Shown here in pieces: positions 1 through 7,495 of a DNA stretch of 16,442 nucleotides (the stretch's first letter is position 1; the number at the start of each line of letters is the position of its first letter). Origin of the DNA: SAR116 cluster bacterium (lineage in GTDB: Bacteria > Pseudomonadota > Alphaproteobacteria > Puniceispirillales > Puniceispirillaceae); contig SHBC01000016.1 of assembly GCA_004213025.1 (NCBI GenBank), positions 1 to 16,442 of the forward strand, given 5' to 3'. Position numbers and translations under genes: made by a program. The notes under the pieces were generated by a model. It searched no databases, was not told the DNA's origin, and was given only the letters and a program-made list of their open reading frames with translations.

Positions 1-1160
1 CGGCTGGTCTCTTCGACGGGAAGATTGCTGATCCCGGCCGGTTGGCCGAGGATCACGTTCCTGCCGACAAGCTGCGCGCAGAAATCCGCGATGCCGGTCA
101 ACTGGCTCGTGCCACCTGTAAGAACGAAACGGTTGCCGGCGGCATAATCCATCCGCGCGGCGCGCATGCGATCCATCAGAAGTTCAATGATTTCCTCGAT
201 CCGCGGCTTGATCACGGCACTGAGAAGCCGGCGCTCGATCGTCTTGCCGCCAGCCTCGATCACATCGCCAAGGCCGGGAAGGGTGATGTTGTCGGACATG
301 CCAAGCTGCAGCGCCTCACGCACCGGCGACGGGGCTGCGGCCATGGTGTCGACAGGCGTGATCGAACCATGCACGGCCTTCAGGCGTTCGGCCTCGGCAA
401 GCGGCGTTGACAGGATGCGGGCAATGTCGGTGGATACATGCTGGCCGCCAACGGGCACCGTGTCGGCATAGATCAGCTTGCCATCCATGAAGATGGCGAT
501 GGACGAGGTGCCGCCGCCGATATCGATGACCGTGCTGCCAAGGTCGCGATCCTCACCGGACAGGCAGGCAAGCCCTGCCGCATAGCCGGCATGGATGAAG
601 CGTTCCACGCTCAGATGGTTCAGCGCCAGCGCCTCGATGATATTCGTCAGGCTGGTGCGAAGCGCCGTTACATTCAGGAAATCGACAGCAAGGCTGCGAC
701 CGCGCATGCCGGTCGGATCGGCAATGCCGCGCACATCATCAAGGCTGTAATGAAGCGGGTGAAGCTGCATCAGCTGCTGCGACGGGTCGAGCGTCTGGCC
801 CCCGCAGCGGTCTAGCAGACGGCGCACATCACGGCGGCTGACGGTACTGTCCGACAGCGTCATGTCCTGCTTGCGCACCTGCGATCTGGGGCTGCCGCCA
901 GGCAGGACAACAGTGACCGAGGTGATGGACAGGTCTGCGGCGCGCTCGGCGCTCTGCACCGCCTGGCCAATGGCATCACCAAGATCTGTCAGCGCGGTCA
1001 CCTCGCCGGCGCGCATGCCTGCCGAGGCGTGCGTTCCCTGGCCGAGGAGGCGAAGCTCACCCTGGCGGTCGATCTCGCCAATCATGCAGCAGATCTTGGT
1101 GCTGCCCATGTCGAGAATGGCAAAGGGCCGTCTTGTGCTGCGTCGACTTCGCAGTTTCAT
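1..1160 (-). CDS. ftsA: Cell division protein FtsA, actin-like (3' end cut off by window)
   Basis: FtsA is a cytoplasmic actin-like ATPase that tethers FtsZ filaments to the membrane and recruits later divisome proteins. I translated the minus strand by hand: the frame stays open for 386 residues to the window edge and the stop is outside. Seen: a basic N-terminus, phosphate-1 motif ILDMGSTK (16-22), phosphate-2 motif VIDIGGGTSS (211-220), the FtsA signature VPVGGQHVSTDIA (235-247) and the adenosine-site motif LTGGTSQL (347-354). Family length is usually about 410-440 residues, so the missing part is probably the C-terminal tail with the membrane-targeting helix. The ATG at 1158-1160 follows AGGAGG with 5 nt spacing and lies 13 bp after the ftsQ stop. 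The TTG/GTG codons nearby have no comparable ribosome site. Identity is very secure; the C-terminus cannot be judged. Confidence 0.96.
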   Translation of the reverse strand, partial: MKLRSRRSTRRPFAILDMGSTKICCMIGEIDRQGELRLLGQGTHASAGMRAGEVTALTDLGDAIGQAVQSAERAADLSITSVTVVLPGGSPRSQVRKQDMTLSDSTVSRRDVRRLLDRCGGQTLDPSQQLMQLHPLHYSLDDVRGIADPTGMRGRSLAVDFLNVTALRTSLTNIIEALALNHLSVERFIHAGYAAGLACLSGEDRDLGSTVIDIGGGTSSIAIFMDGKLIYADTVPVGGQHVSTDIARILSTPLAEAERLKAVHGSITPVDTMAAAPSPVREALQLGMSDNITLPGLGDVIEAGGKTIERRLLSAVIKPRIEEIIELLMDRMRAARMDYAAGNRFVLTGGTSQLTGIADFCAQLVGRNVILGQPAGISNLPVEETS

Positions 1161-1165
1161 CGCTG

Positions 1166-1171
1166 CCTCCT
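1166..1171 (-). promoter_or_regulatory. Shine-Dalgarno of ftsA
   Basis: AGGAGG on the minus strand, 5 nt before the ftsA ATG. It fills half of the 13-bp ftsQ-ftsA gap, one of only two true gaps in the window, and it fixes the ftsA start. Confidence 0.8.
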
Positions 1172-1173
1172 GC

Positions 1174-2004
1174 TCATGTGTTTCTCCCCTGCCCGCGAAC
1201 CGGAATATTGGGCTCGACAATCATCTGGTCGGGAACCCGCATGTCGATCACCGCCAGATCGCGATTGGTGATCTGCTTGCGGTGGTCGATGATGGCGAGC
1301 TTTGACCAGGCGGTGCGCGGGTCGGTCTCGGGAAGCCTGACCCTGATGCCATTGCGAAGATGCACGTCCCAGCGGCGCTCCGACTGGTAGGTGACGGCCC
1401 AGACATCGGCGAACAGCTCGGGTTCGGTCTGCAGGATATTCAGGATCGGGCCGGCGTTTGGCGCCGCGCTGGTGCCGGCGACAACGGTCAGATGGCCAAA
1501 GACTGAGGGGTCCGCGCCGGAAATGATGGTGCCGGTCTGGTCGATGACCCGATGCCCTGCTTCGGTCTGGAGCAACGCCATCGGAATGCGCTCTGTCAGG
1601 ACGATCCGGATGGTCGATGGCATGCGGCGCTCGACAGCCACCTCGTCGATCCAGCCGATGGTCGAGAGACGTTCATGCAGCGCCGCAAGCGAGATTGTCA
1701 GCATCGGCTCGCCAAGCGTCAGCTCGCTGGCTGCCAGAATGACCGATTTTGGCGTATGTGAGCGGCCCTTCACCTCGATTGTCTGCAGCCGCAGCCCTGA
1801 GTCCGCGCTCGCCGTGATGATGGCGTCCAGAAAGCGCGCACGCTCGACATAGCCGACCGTGATCATGGCGCAGATGCCGATTGCCAGACTGCCGCGCAGG
1901 ATCGCCCGCAGGCCGGGACGGGTCTGACGGCGCACAACACCGCCCTCAGGCGCCTCATGCGGCGGCTGCTTTGGTGATTTCAGAAACGGAATCAATCGTC
2001 GCAT
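1174..2004 (-). CDS. ftsQ: Cell division protein FtsQ
   Basis: FtsQ is a bitopic inner-membrane protein that links early and late divisome parts; in the periplasm it binds FtsL-FtsB. The product is 276 aa. Seen: a basic, proline-containing cytoplasmic tail (1-36), one membrane segment (about 37-52), a POTRA-type domain (about 72-141) opening with LQTIEVKG and containing the GWIDEVAVERRMPSTIRI strand-turn-strand region, then the FtsQ beta domain (about 142-265) with VIDQTGTII and the closing IDMRVPDQMIV. Length and layout match alphaproteobacterial FtsQ. The ATG at 2002-2004 overlaps the ddl stop by 13 nt, with GGAGA 7 nt upstream. Its position between ddl and ftsA agrees with the assignment, which matters because FtsQ sequences are poorly conserved. 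Confidence 0.94.
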   Translation of the reverse strand: MRRLIPFLKSPKQPPHEAPEGGVVRRQTRPGLRAILRGSLAIGICAMITVGYVERARFLDAIITASADSGLRLQTIEVKGRSHTPKSVILAASELTLGEPMLTISLAALHERLSTIGWIDEVAVERRMPSTIRIVLTERIPMALLQTEAGHRVIDQTGTIISGADPSVFGHLTVVAGTSAAPNAGPILNILQTEPELFADVWAVTYQSERRWDVHLRNGIRVRLPETDPRTAWSKLAIIDHRKQITNRDLAVIDMRVPDQMIVEPNIPVRGQGRNT

Positions 2005-2897
2005 TGCGCCGTCTCCAGAAGATGATTGACCAGTTCCTCGCCCGACATGCCGACAAACCGCGCCTGTTCGGGCACCAGCGATGTCGCCGTCATTCCGGGC
2101 ACGGTGTTGATTTCCAGCATGAAGAGCTGGTTGCGATCCTCGTCCCAGCGATAGTCGGCCCGGATCACGCCGCGGCAGCCAAGATGGCGATAGGCGCGCT
2201 CGGCCCAGTCGCAGGCCAGCAACGTCACCGGCTTGGGAATTTCGGCCGGCAGGACATGTTCCGACCCGCCAGCGGCGTATTTCGCATCGAAATCATAGAA
2301 GCCCAGATTGGGCTTGATCTCGGTCACGCACAGGGCGGTGCCATCAAGCACGGACACTGTCAGTTCGCGCCCCGGGATAAACGGTTCGGCGATCAGGGTG
2401 GCGTCGACATCCCACTGGCTGCGCGCCGGCGGCGAGGTGCGGCCATCCTCGACAATGACGACGCCGAGGCTCGACCCGTCATTCCGCGGTTTGATGACAT
2501 GCGCGCCTGTATAATCTGCCGGATAGACATGGCTGTCCTCGACCAGCGTCAGATCGGCCGGCACGGCGATCCCGACTTCGGCCAGCATGCGCTTGGCACG
2601 AACCTTGTCCATTGCGATGGCCGACGCCAGCAGCCCGCTATGCGTATAGGGAATGTTCATGATGTTGAGTAGCCCCTGGATGTTGCCATCCTCGCCAACC
2701 TGCCCGTGCAGGGCGTTGAAGGCGCGCGCCGGCTGCATTTCGGCCAGCGTGTGGGCGATGTTGCGATCAACCTCGACCTCGACAGCGTCCCAGCCGGCAT
2801 TGCGCGCGGCCTGGCCGCAAAAGCTTGCCGACACCCGGCTCACCCGTGCCTCGGATGTCCATCCCCCCATCAGAACCGCAACGCGCTCGCCGGTCAT
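1992..2897 (-). CDS. ddl: D-alanine--D-alanine ligase Ddl
   Basis: Cytoplasmic ATP-grasp enzyme that joins two D-alanines; MurF uses the dipeptide. 301 aa, a normal length. Seen: N-terminal GG motif (11-12), HGQVGEDGNIQG (64-75), YTHSGLLASAIAMDK (84-98), ATP-grasp loop KPRNDGSSLG (136-145), ERxxTV-type hinge RELTVSVL (177-184), the omega-loop tyrosine Y207 in YDFDAKY, and the metal-binding set D248, E262 and N264 in LEINTVPGMT. E16, S142 and Y207 correspond to the E. coli DdlB E15-S150-Y216 triad. Odd: the loop around E16 reads SEARVSRVSAS where the family usually has SERxVSLSSG, so the arginine, leucine and glycine are replaced. The ATG at 2895-2897 overlaps the murB stop as ATGA, with GGGAGGG 7 nt upstream. 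Function is secure from the intact catalytic residues; altered substrate handling is only a possibility. Confidence 0.95.
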   Translation of the reverse strand: MTGERVAVLMGGWTSEARVSRVSASFCGQAARNAGWDAVEVEVDRNIAHTLAEMQPARAFNALHGQVGEDGNIQGLLNIMNIPYTHSGLLASAIAMDKVRAKRMLAEVGIAVPADLTLVEDSHVYPADYTGAHVIKPRNDGSSLGVVIVEDGRTSPPARSQWDVDATLIAEPFIPGRELTVSVLDGTALCVTEIKPNLGFYDFDAKYAAGGSEHVLPAEIPKPVTLLACDWAERAYRHLGCRGVIRADYRWDEDRNQLFMLEINTVPGMTATSLVPEQARFVGMSGEELVNHLLETAQCDD

Positions 2898-3841
2898 GCC
2901 TCAGCCCTCCCGTTTTTGTCTCCCGGGATGATCTGCCCGTCGGCAAGCTGGCCAACCCGGCGGATTTCCCAGCGCAGGGCGGGCCCACCGCGTTCGGCAA
3001 CGCGCAGGCGTACCGTCTCGCCAAGACATTCGATGTCATGCGCCGAGGCGCCGCCCTGATTGATCAGGAAGTTGCAGTGTTTTTCCGATACCAGCGCGCC
3101 GCCGATTTCCAGCCCACGACAGCCGGCGGCGTCGATCTCCTGCCAGGCCTTGCCGCCGGGCGGGTTGGCAAATGTGCTGCCACCGGTGCGCACCCCGCGC
3201 GGCTGCGCATCACCGCGGCTGGCGACGATGTCCTTCATCCGCGCCTTGATGGCGGCGGTGTCACCCTGTGTTGCGCGGAACTCGGCATGGGTGAAGATCC
3301 AGTCGGCGGGGGCATCGCTGTGGCGATACGCCATGCCCATCTCATCCGGCGTCGCGCTGAAGGCGCGGCCCGACCTGTCAAAACCGTGCGCCCGGATGAC
3401 CACATCGCGGAACTCGCCGCCATAGGCGCCGGCATTCATCCGCAGCCCGCCACCGACGCTGCCAGGAATGCCAATCAGGAACTCCAGCCCGGCAAGCCCG
3501 GCCCGCGCGGCATGGCGGGCGACATCGGCATCCAGCGCCCCGGCGCCGGCAGTAACCACATCGCCATCATGCGTGACGCCGGTCATATGGGCAGGCGTGC
3601 GGATCACCACACCCGCAACGCCGCCGTCGCGGACAAGAAGGTTGGACCCGGCACCGACGGTCAATATCGGAATGTCGGCCGGGCAGGCGGCAAGGAAACT
3701 GCCAAGATCGTCATCGTCGGCCGGGCTGAAGATAATCTCCGCCGGGCCGCCGACGCCGAACCATGTATGTTTGGCCATCGGCACGGCGCTGGCATACTCG
3801 CCGCGCACCGGCGGCAGGCGGTCGATGAGGCTGGTCGTCAT
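2894..3841 (-). CDS. murB: UDP-N-acetylenolpyruvoylglucosamine reductase MurB
   Basis: FAD- and NADPH-dependent cytoplasmic enzyme that reduces UDP-GlcNAc-enolpyruvate to UDP-MurNAc. 315 aa. Seen: an N-terminal FAD-binding type 4 domain with TWFGVGGPAE (26-35), GAGSNLLVRDGG (63-74) and GIPGSVGGGLRMNAGAYGGE (124-143), then the MurB C-terminal domain with YRHSD (172-176), RTGGSTFANP (218-227) holding the catalytic Ser222, and RWEIRRVG (290-297) holding the catalytic Glu292. It lacks the extra segment of E. coli-type enzymes, so it looks like a type II MurB. The frame is open for 26 more codons upstream, but I chose the ATG at 3839-3841: it overlaps the murC stop as ATGA, has GGGAGA 7 nt before it, and the extension would lie wholly inside murC and resembles no MurB. 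Confidence 0.96.
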   Translation of the reverse strand: MTTSLIDRLPPVRGEYASAVPMAKHTWFGVGGPAEIIFSPADDDDLGSFLAACPADIPILTVGAGSNLLVRDGGVAGVVIRTPAHMTGVTHDGDVVTAGAGALDADVARHAARAGLAGLEFLIGIPGSVGGGLRMNAGAYGGEFRDVVIRAHGFDRSGRAFSATPDEMGMAYRHSDAPADWIFTHAEFRATQGDTAAIKARMKDIVASRGDAQPRGVRTGGSTFANPPGGKAWQEIDAAGCRGLEIGGALVSEKHCNFLINQGGASAHDIECLGETVRLRVAERGGPALRWEIRRVGQLADGQIIPGDKNGRAEA

Positions 3842-5259
3842 GCGCCATTCTCCCGCAATTTGTCCATGTCGGCCGGCAGCTGTGCCGCCCAGCCGGTGAT
3901 ATCGCCGGCTCCAAGACACATCACCAGGTCGCCGCTATTCGTGCGTGCGAGAATTTCGTCCGCCAATGCGTCCGGCCCGGCCAGCGCGGCTGGCCCGCGA
4001 TGGCCATGGTCACGAAGGCCTGTCACAAGGGCGTCGCGGCCCATACCGTCGATCGGGGCCTCGCCGGCGGCGTAGACATCGGCCACCAGCACCTCGTCGG
4101 CATCGTTGAAACAGCCGCAGAAATCCTCGAACAGATCGGCAAGGCGGCTATAGCGGTGCGGCTGGACAACGGCGACAAGCTTGTTGGTGCCGCACAGCAT
4201 CCGACCGGCGCGAAGCGCGGCCCGGATTTCCACCGGATGGTGACCGTAATCATCGATGATTGTGACGCCGCCGCTGACGCCCTTGGTCTCGAACCGCCGT
4301 CCGACGCCGCCAAACATCTCCAGCGTGGCGGCGATCCGGTCCGGCGTGACACCCATCTCCAGCGCTACGGCAAGCGCGGCAAGACAGTTCTGGACATTAT
4401 GCTCGCCAAGCATCGGGAAGCGCACTTCCGGCATCATCTCATGCCCGCCGGCCGCGCGGTCGGACAGGATGACATCGAACACCATCATCGGCCCGTCATG
4501 GCGAAGATTGACCGCCCGCACATCGGCATTCGCCGCCATGCCATAGGTAATGACCCGGCGGTCCTTGATGCCGGCCATCATCCGCTGCACCGCCGGATGG
4601 TCGATGCACAGCGTCGCAAAACCATAGAAGGGGATCGAGGCAACAAAGTTCAGGAAGGCCTTCTCCAGTGCCTCATAGGTGCCGTGATGGTCCAGATGTT
4701 CGGGGTCGATATTGGTTACCACCGCGACGGTCGGGTTCAGTTTCGAGAAGGAGCCGTCGCTTTCATCGGCCTCGACAACCATCCACTGGCCGCGGCCAAG
4801 CTTTGCGTTGCTGCCCCAGCCGGTGATGATGCCGCCATTGATCACCGTCGGGTCCACACCGGCGCTGTCGAGGAGGGTTGCCACAAGCGAGGTCGTCGTC
4901 GTCTTGCCATGCGTTCCGGCGACCGCCACCGACCAGCGAAGCCGCATCAGCTCGCCAAGCATCTCGGCGCGGTGGACAACCGGGAGAAAGCGTTCGCGTG
5001 CGGCGACCAGTTCCGGATTGTCGGGCCGGATCGCGGTCGAGATGACGACGATGGACGCATCCTCGACATTCTCGGCCTTCTGCCCGCAGATCACCTTGAT
5101 GCCCTTTTCACGAAGGCGGCGGACATTGGCGTTCTCGGCGCTGTCGCTGCCTTGCACCGAATAGCCCATCTCGAACAGTATCTCGGCAATGCCGCTCATC
5201 CCGATGCCGCCAATACCGGTGAAATGCAGGGTGCCGATGGACAGGGGAAGTTCACTCAT
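3838..5259 (-). CDS. murC: UDP-N-acetylmuramate--L-alanine ligase MurC
   Basis: First Mur ligase: ATP-dependent addition of L-alanine to UDP-MurNAc in the cytoplasm. 473 aa, a typical length. Seen: UDP-binding N-terminal domain with TGIGGIGMSG (14-23), P-loop AGTHGKTTTTS (114-124), EADESDGS (163-170), NIDPEHLDHHG (183-193), GEHNVQN (285-291), DDYGHHP (336-342) and QPHRYSR (366-372). The GxGGxGMSG and DDYGHHP motifs separate MurC from MurD, MurE and MurF. The ATG at 5257-5259 overlaps the murG stop as ATGA, and AGGGAG lies 6 nt upstream. No key residue is missing. MurC acts directly after MurB, whose gene follows it here. Confidence 0.97.
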   Translation of the reverse strand: MSELPLSIGTLHFTGIGGIGMSGIAEILFEMGYSVQGSDSAENANVRRLREKGIKVICGQKAENVEDASIVVISTAIRPDNPELVAARERFLPVVHRAEMLGELMRLRWSVAVAGTHGKTTTTSLVATLLDSAGVDPTVINGGIITGWGSNAKLGRGQWMVVEADESDGSFSKLNPTVAVVTNIDPEHLDHHGTYEALEKAFLNFVASIPFYGFATLCIDHPAVQRMMAGIKDRRVITYGMAANADVRAVNLRHDGPMMVFDVILSDRAAGGHEMMPEVRFPMLGEHNVQNCLAALAVALEMGVTPDRIAATLEMFGGVGRRFETKGVSGGVTIIDDYGHHPVEIRAALRAGRMLCGTNKLVAVVQPHRYSRLADLFEDFCGCFNDADEVLVADVYAAGEAPIDGMGRDALVTGLRDHGHRGPAALAGPDALADEILARTNSGDLVMCLGAGDITGWAAQLPADMDKLRENGA

Positions 5260-6362
5260 GACCCGCTCCCTGAAGTGGTGCTAAGCCCGGCCCGCATCAG
5301 CACATGTTCAGCGATGATGCCGGCGGCGTTTGCCGCGGCAATCCCGTGTGCGGCGCGGCCCATGCGCCCGCGCTTGTCCGGATCATTCAGGATATTGGCG
5401 ATGGCGCCGCCAAGACGTGCGGCGTCAAGATCGGCCTCGGCAAGGCACTGGCCGCCACCGGCCACTTCAAGCTGGCGTGCATTCGCTGTCTGATGGTCAT
5501 CCATGGCGCCGGCAAAGGGCACCAGCAGGGCTGGCCGGCCCGCCGCGGCAAGCTCGGCAACGGTCGAGGCACCGGCGCGGGCGATCACAAGGTCAGCGGC
5601 GGCAAGCCGGTCCGGCATGTCGGTGAAAAAGGCCGCCACCTCGGCATCCATGCCAAGCGCCGCGTATGTCTGGCGCAGGGCGTCAATCTGCTCGGCGCGA
5701 CATTGCTGGACGATGCGAAGACGGGTGCGAAGCGGCTCCGGTAGGGTGGCAAGCGCCGCCGGGACCAGCTCGGCGAAGACGGCCGCGCCAAGCGAGCCGC
5801 CGATGATGGTCAGTGACAGCGGCCCTTTCGCATTCGCCGGCCGTGGTTTGATGGCGAAGAAGACTGACCGCACGGGCATGCCGGAGACGAAGCTTGTCAC
5901 CCGGGCCGGCAGGTTGCGGGTGCCGTCCCAGCTCAGCGCCAGATGACCTGTCCAGCGCGCCAGCAGATGATTGGCCCGGCCGAGGAAGGCGTTCTGTTCA
6001 TGCAGCAGCGATGGCACGCCAAGAAGGCGCGCGGCAAGCAACGGGGCAAAGGACGGATAGCCGCCAAAGCCGACCATGGCCGCCGGTCGGCGTTTCAGCA
6101 TCAACAGCAGGGCCATCACCGCACCGGTGGCAAGTTTCGCCATCGCCGCCAGACGAATGAAGAGGCCGCGCCGGAAAGGGGAGGCGGCCGGCAGCACAAC
6201 GCGGCCCTCGGCGGGGATGAGGCTGGCGCCGCGGCGGTCGGTCATCACCAGCGTTTCGACCCCGGCACCGCGAAGCGCCTCGGCCACGGCAAGGGCAGGG
6301 AACACATGCCCGCCGGTGCCGCCAGCGGCCAGCGCGACCAGCGGTTTGCGCGGCGCGGTCAT
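5256..6362 (-). CDS. murG: Lipid II synthase MurG (GT28 glycosyltransferase)
   Basis: Peripheral membrane glycosyltransferase that adds GlcNAc from UDP-GlcNAc to lipid I, giving lipid II on the cytoplasmic face. 368 aa. Seen: GGTGGH (14-19) with catalytic His19, a hydrophobic patch (about 67-89) with nearby basic residues that should sit on the membrane, GFGGYPS (98-104), HEQNA (121-125), the C-domain loop GGSLGA (188-193), RAGASTVAE (262-270) with the UDP-binding Glu270, and DDHQTANA (288-295). The ATG at 6360-6362 overlaps the ftsW stop as ATGA, with AGGAG 8 nt upstream. It works after MraY and before lipid II export and FtsW. The C-terminus ends in a short Ser/Gly/Thr tail (STTSGSGS). Confidence 0.97.
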   Translation of the reverse strand: MTAPRKPLVALAAGGTGGHVFPALAVAEALRGAGVETLVMTDRRGASLIPAEGRVVLPAASPFRRGLFIRLAAMAKLATGAVMALLLMLKRRPAAMVGFGGYPSFAPLLAARLLGVPSLLHEQNAFLGRANHLLARWTGHLALSWDGTRNLPARVTSFVSGMPVRSVFFAIKPRPANAKGPLSLTIIGGSLGAAVFAELVPAALATLPEPLRTRLRIVQQCRAEQIDALRQTYAALGMDAEVAAFFTDMPDRLAAADLVIARAGASTVAELAAAGRPALLVPFAGAMDDHQTANARQLEVAGGGQCLAEADLDAARLGGAIANILNDPDKRGRMGRAAHGIAAANAAGIIAEHVLMRAGLSTTSGSGS

Positions 6363-7495
6363 GACGGGCTCTCCTGCTGGTGACGCCGTCCAGGCAGGGC
6401 ATAGGGCGAGCGCCGGCGCGTCAGGGCGAGGATCAGCCCCATCGTCAGGCCGCTGGCGACAAGCGACGAGCCGCCATAGCTGATCAGCGGCAGCGTCATC
6501 CCCTTGGTCGGGATGAGATCCGCTGACGAGGCCATGTGGATGGCCGCCTGCACGCCGAATTGCAGAACCAGGCTGGCGCTGGCGATCAGGCAGAACAGAC
6601 CTTCATCCGACAGGGCCCTCGCAAAGCCGCGAAGCACGATGAAGCCATAGAGCGCAACCAGCGTCAGACAGGCAAGGGCGCCGAACTCCTCGGCAGCGAC
6701 GGCAAAGATGAAGTCGGAATGCGCGTCGGGAAGATGAAGCTTTACCGTGCCGTCACCGGGGCCAACGCCAAACAGCCCGCCATTGGCAAAGGAATGCTTC
6801 GCCTGTTCGACCTGCCAGGCACCGCCTTCGATGAATTTCTCGATCCGCAGTTTTACGTGATCAAGCGTCAGATAGGCGATGAACAGGCCAAGCGGTGCCA
6901 GCGCGACGATGAAGATGACCAGCAACATCGGCATGCCGGCAAGGAACATCTGGAAGCCCCAGGTCAGGACAATCATCAGCGTCATGCCGATATCGGGCTG
7001 CAGCACAAGGATGCCGACAATCAAAGCCATCAGCAGTGAGGAATAGATCCAGCCCGGGAAATCCTGACCCTCGCGCCACAATGTCAGAAGCCAGGCCGAA
7101 ACCACGGCGAAGAGCGGCTTGGCGAATTCCGAGGGTTGAAGGTTGAAGCCGGCAATGTTGATCCAGCGTGTGGCGCCCTTGATTTCGCTTCCCGCGACAA
7201 CGGCGAGGACCATCAGGCCGATGATCCCGGCAAGACCAAGCAGCGCCAGCACCCGGATCGGGCGCGGCTCCAGCAGCGATACGGTGATCATGATGCCGAC
7301 AGCGGGAATCAGGAAAATCCCCTGGCGCATGCCGAAATGCTGCGACGGCAGGTTGATCAGCGTTGCCACCGCCGGTCCGGCGGCCATGACAAGAAGCGTG
7401 CCGACAACCATCAGCAGCAGCGCGCTGGCCAGCAGCCAGCGATCGACGGTCCACCACCAGACCCCGACAAGAGAGCGATCGGTGCGGTCAAGCAT
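6359..7495 (-). CDS. ftsW: Septal peptidoglycan glycosyltransferase FtsW (SEDS family)
   Basis: Polytopic SEDS protein that polymerises lipid II at the septum with its partner FtsI, encoded upstream in the same cluster. 378 aa. Seen: a cytoplasmic N-terminus (1-18), about ten hydrophobic segments, KGATRWINIAGFNLQPSEFAKP (106-127), LQPDIGMT (165-172), the large periplasmic loop with GGLFGVGPGDGTVKLHLPDAHSDF and the LPDAHSDFIFAVAAEE region (239-270), and the SEDS signature PTKGMTLPLISYGGSS (329-344). An open frame extends 141 codons further into murD, but that part is Pro/Arg-rich murD shadow. The ATG at 7493-7495 has GGGAGG 5 nt upstream and overlaps the murD stop by 8 nt. RodA is the main alternative; the position between murD and murG argues for FtsW. 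Confidence 0.95.
   Translation of the reverse strand: MLDRTDRSLVGVWWWTVDRWLLASALLLMVVGTLLVMAAGPAVATLINLPSQHFGMRQGIFLIPAVGIMITVSLLEPRPIRVLALLGLAGIIGLMVLAVVAGSEIKGATRWINIAGFNLQPSEFAKPLFAVVSAWLLTLWREGQDFPGWIYSSLLMALIVGILVLQPDIGMTLMIVLTWGFQMFLAGMPMLLVIFIVALAPLGLFIAYLTLDHVKLRIEKFIEGGAWQVEQAKHSFANGGLFGVGPGDGTVKLHLPDAHSDFIFAVAAEEFGALACLTLVALYGFIVLRGFARALSDEGLFCLIASASLVLQFGVQAAIHMASSADLIPTKGMTLPLISYGGSSLVASGLTMGLILALTRRRSPYALPGRRHQQESPS

Noticed and set aside
2825..4075. A 416-codon plus-strand open frame opposite murB.
   Set aside because: It is the shadow of murB and its flanks, with no family motif. It spans two gene junctions on the other strand without relation to them.
4000..5493. A 497-codon plus-strand open frame opposite murC and part of murG.
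   Set aside because: It is antisense to genes with complete, well-conserved motifs. Long antisense frames are common in GC-rich DNA because of codon bias. Its translation is rich in Gly, Ala, His, Arg and Asp with no recognisable domain.
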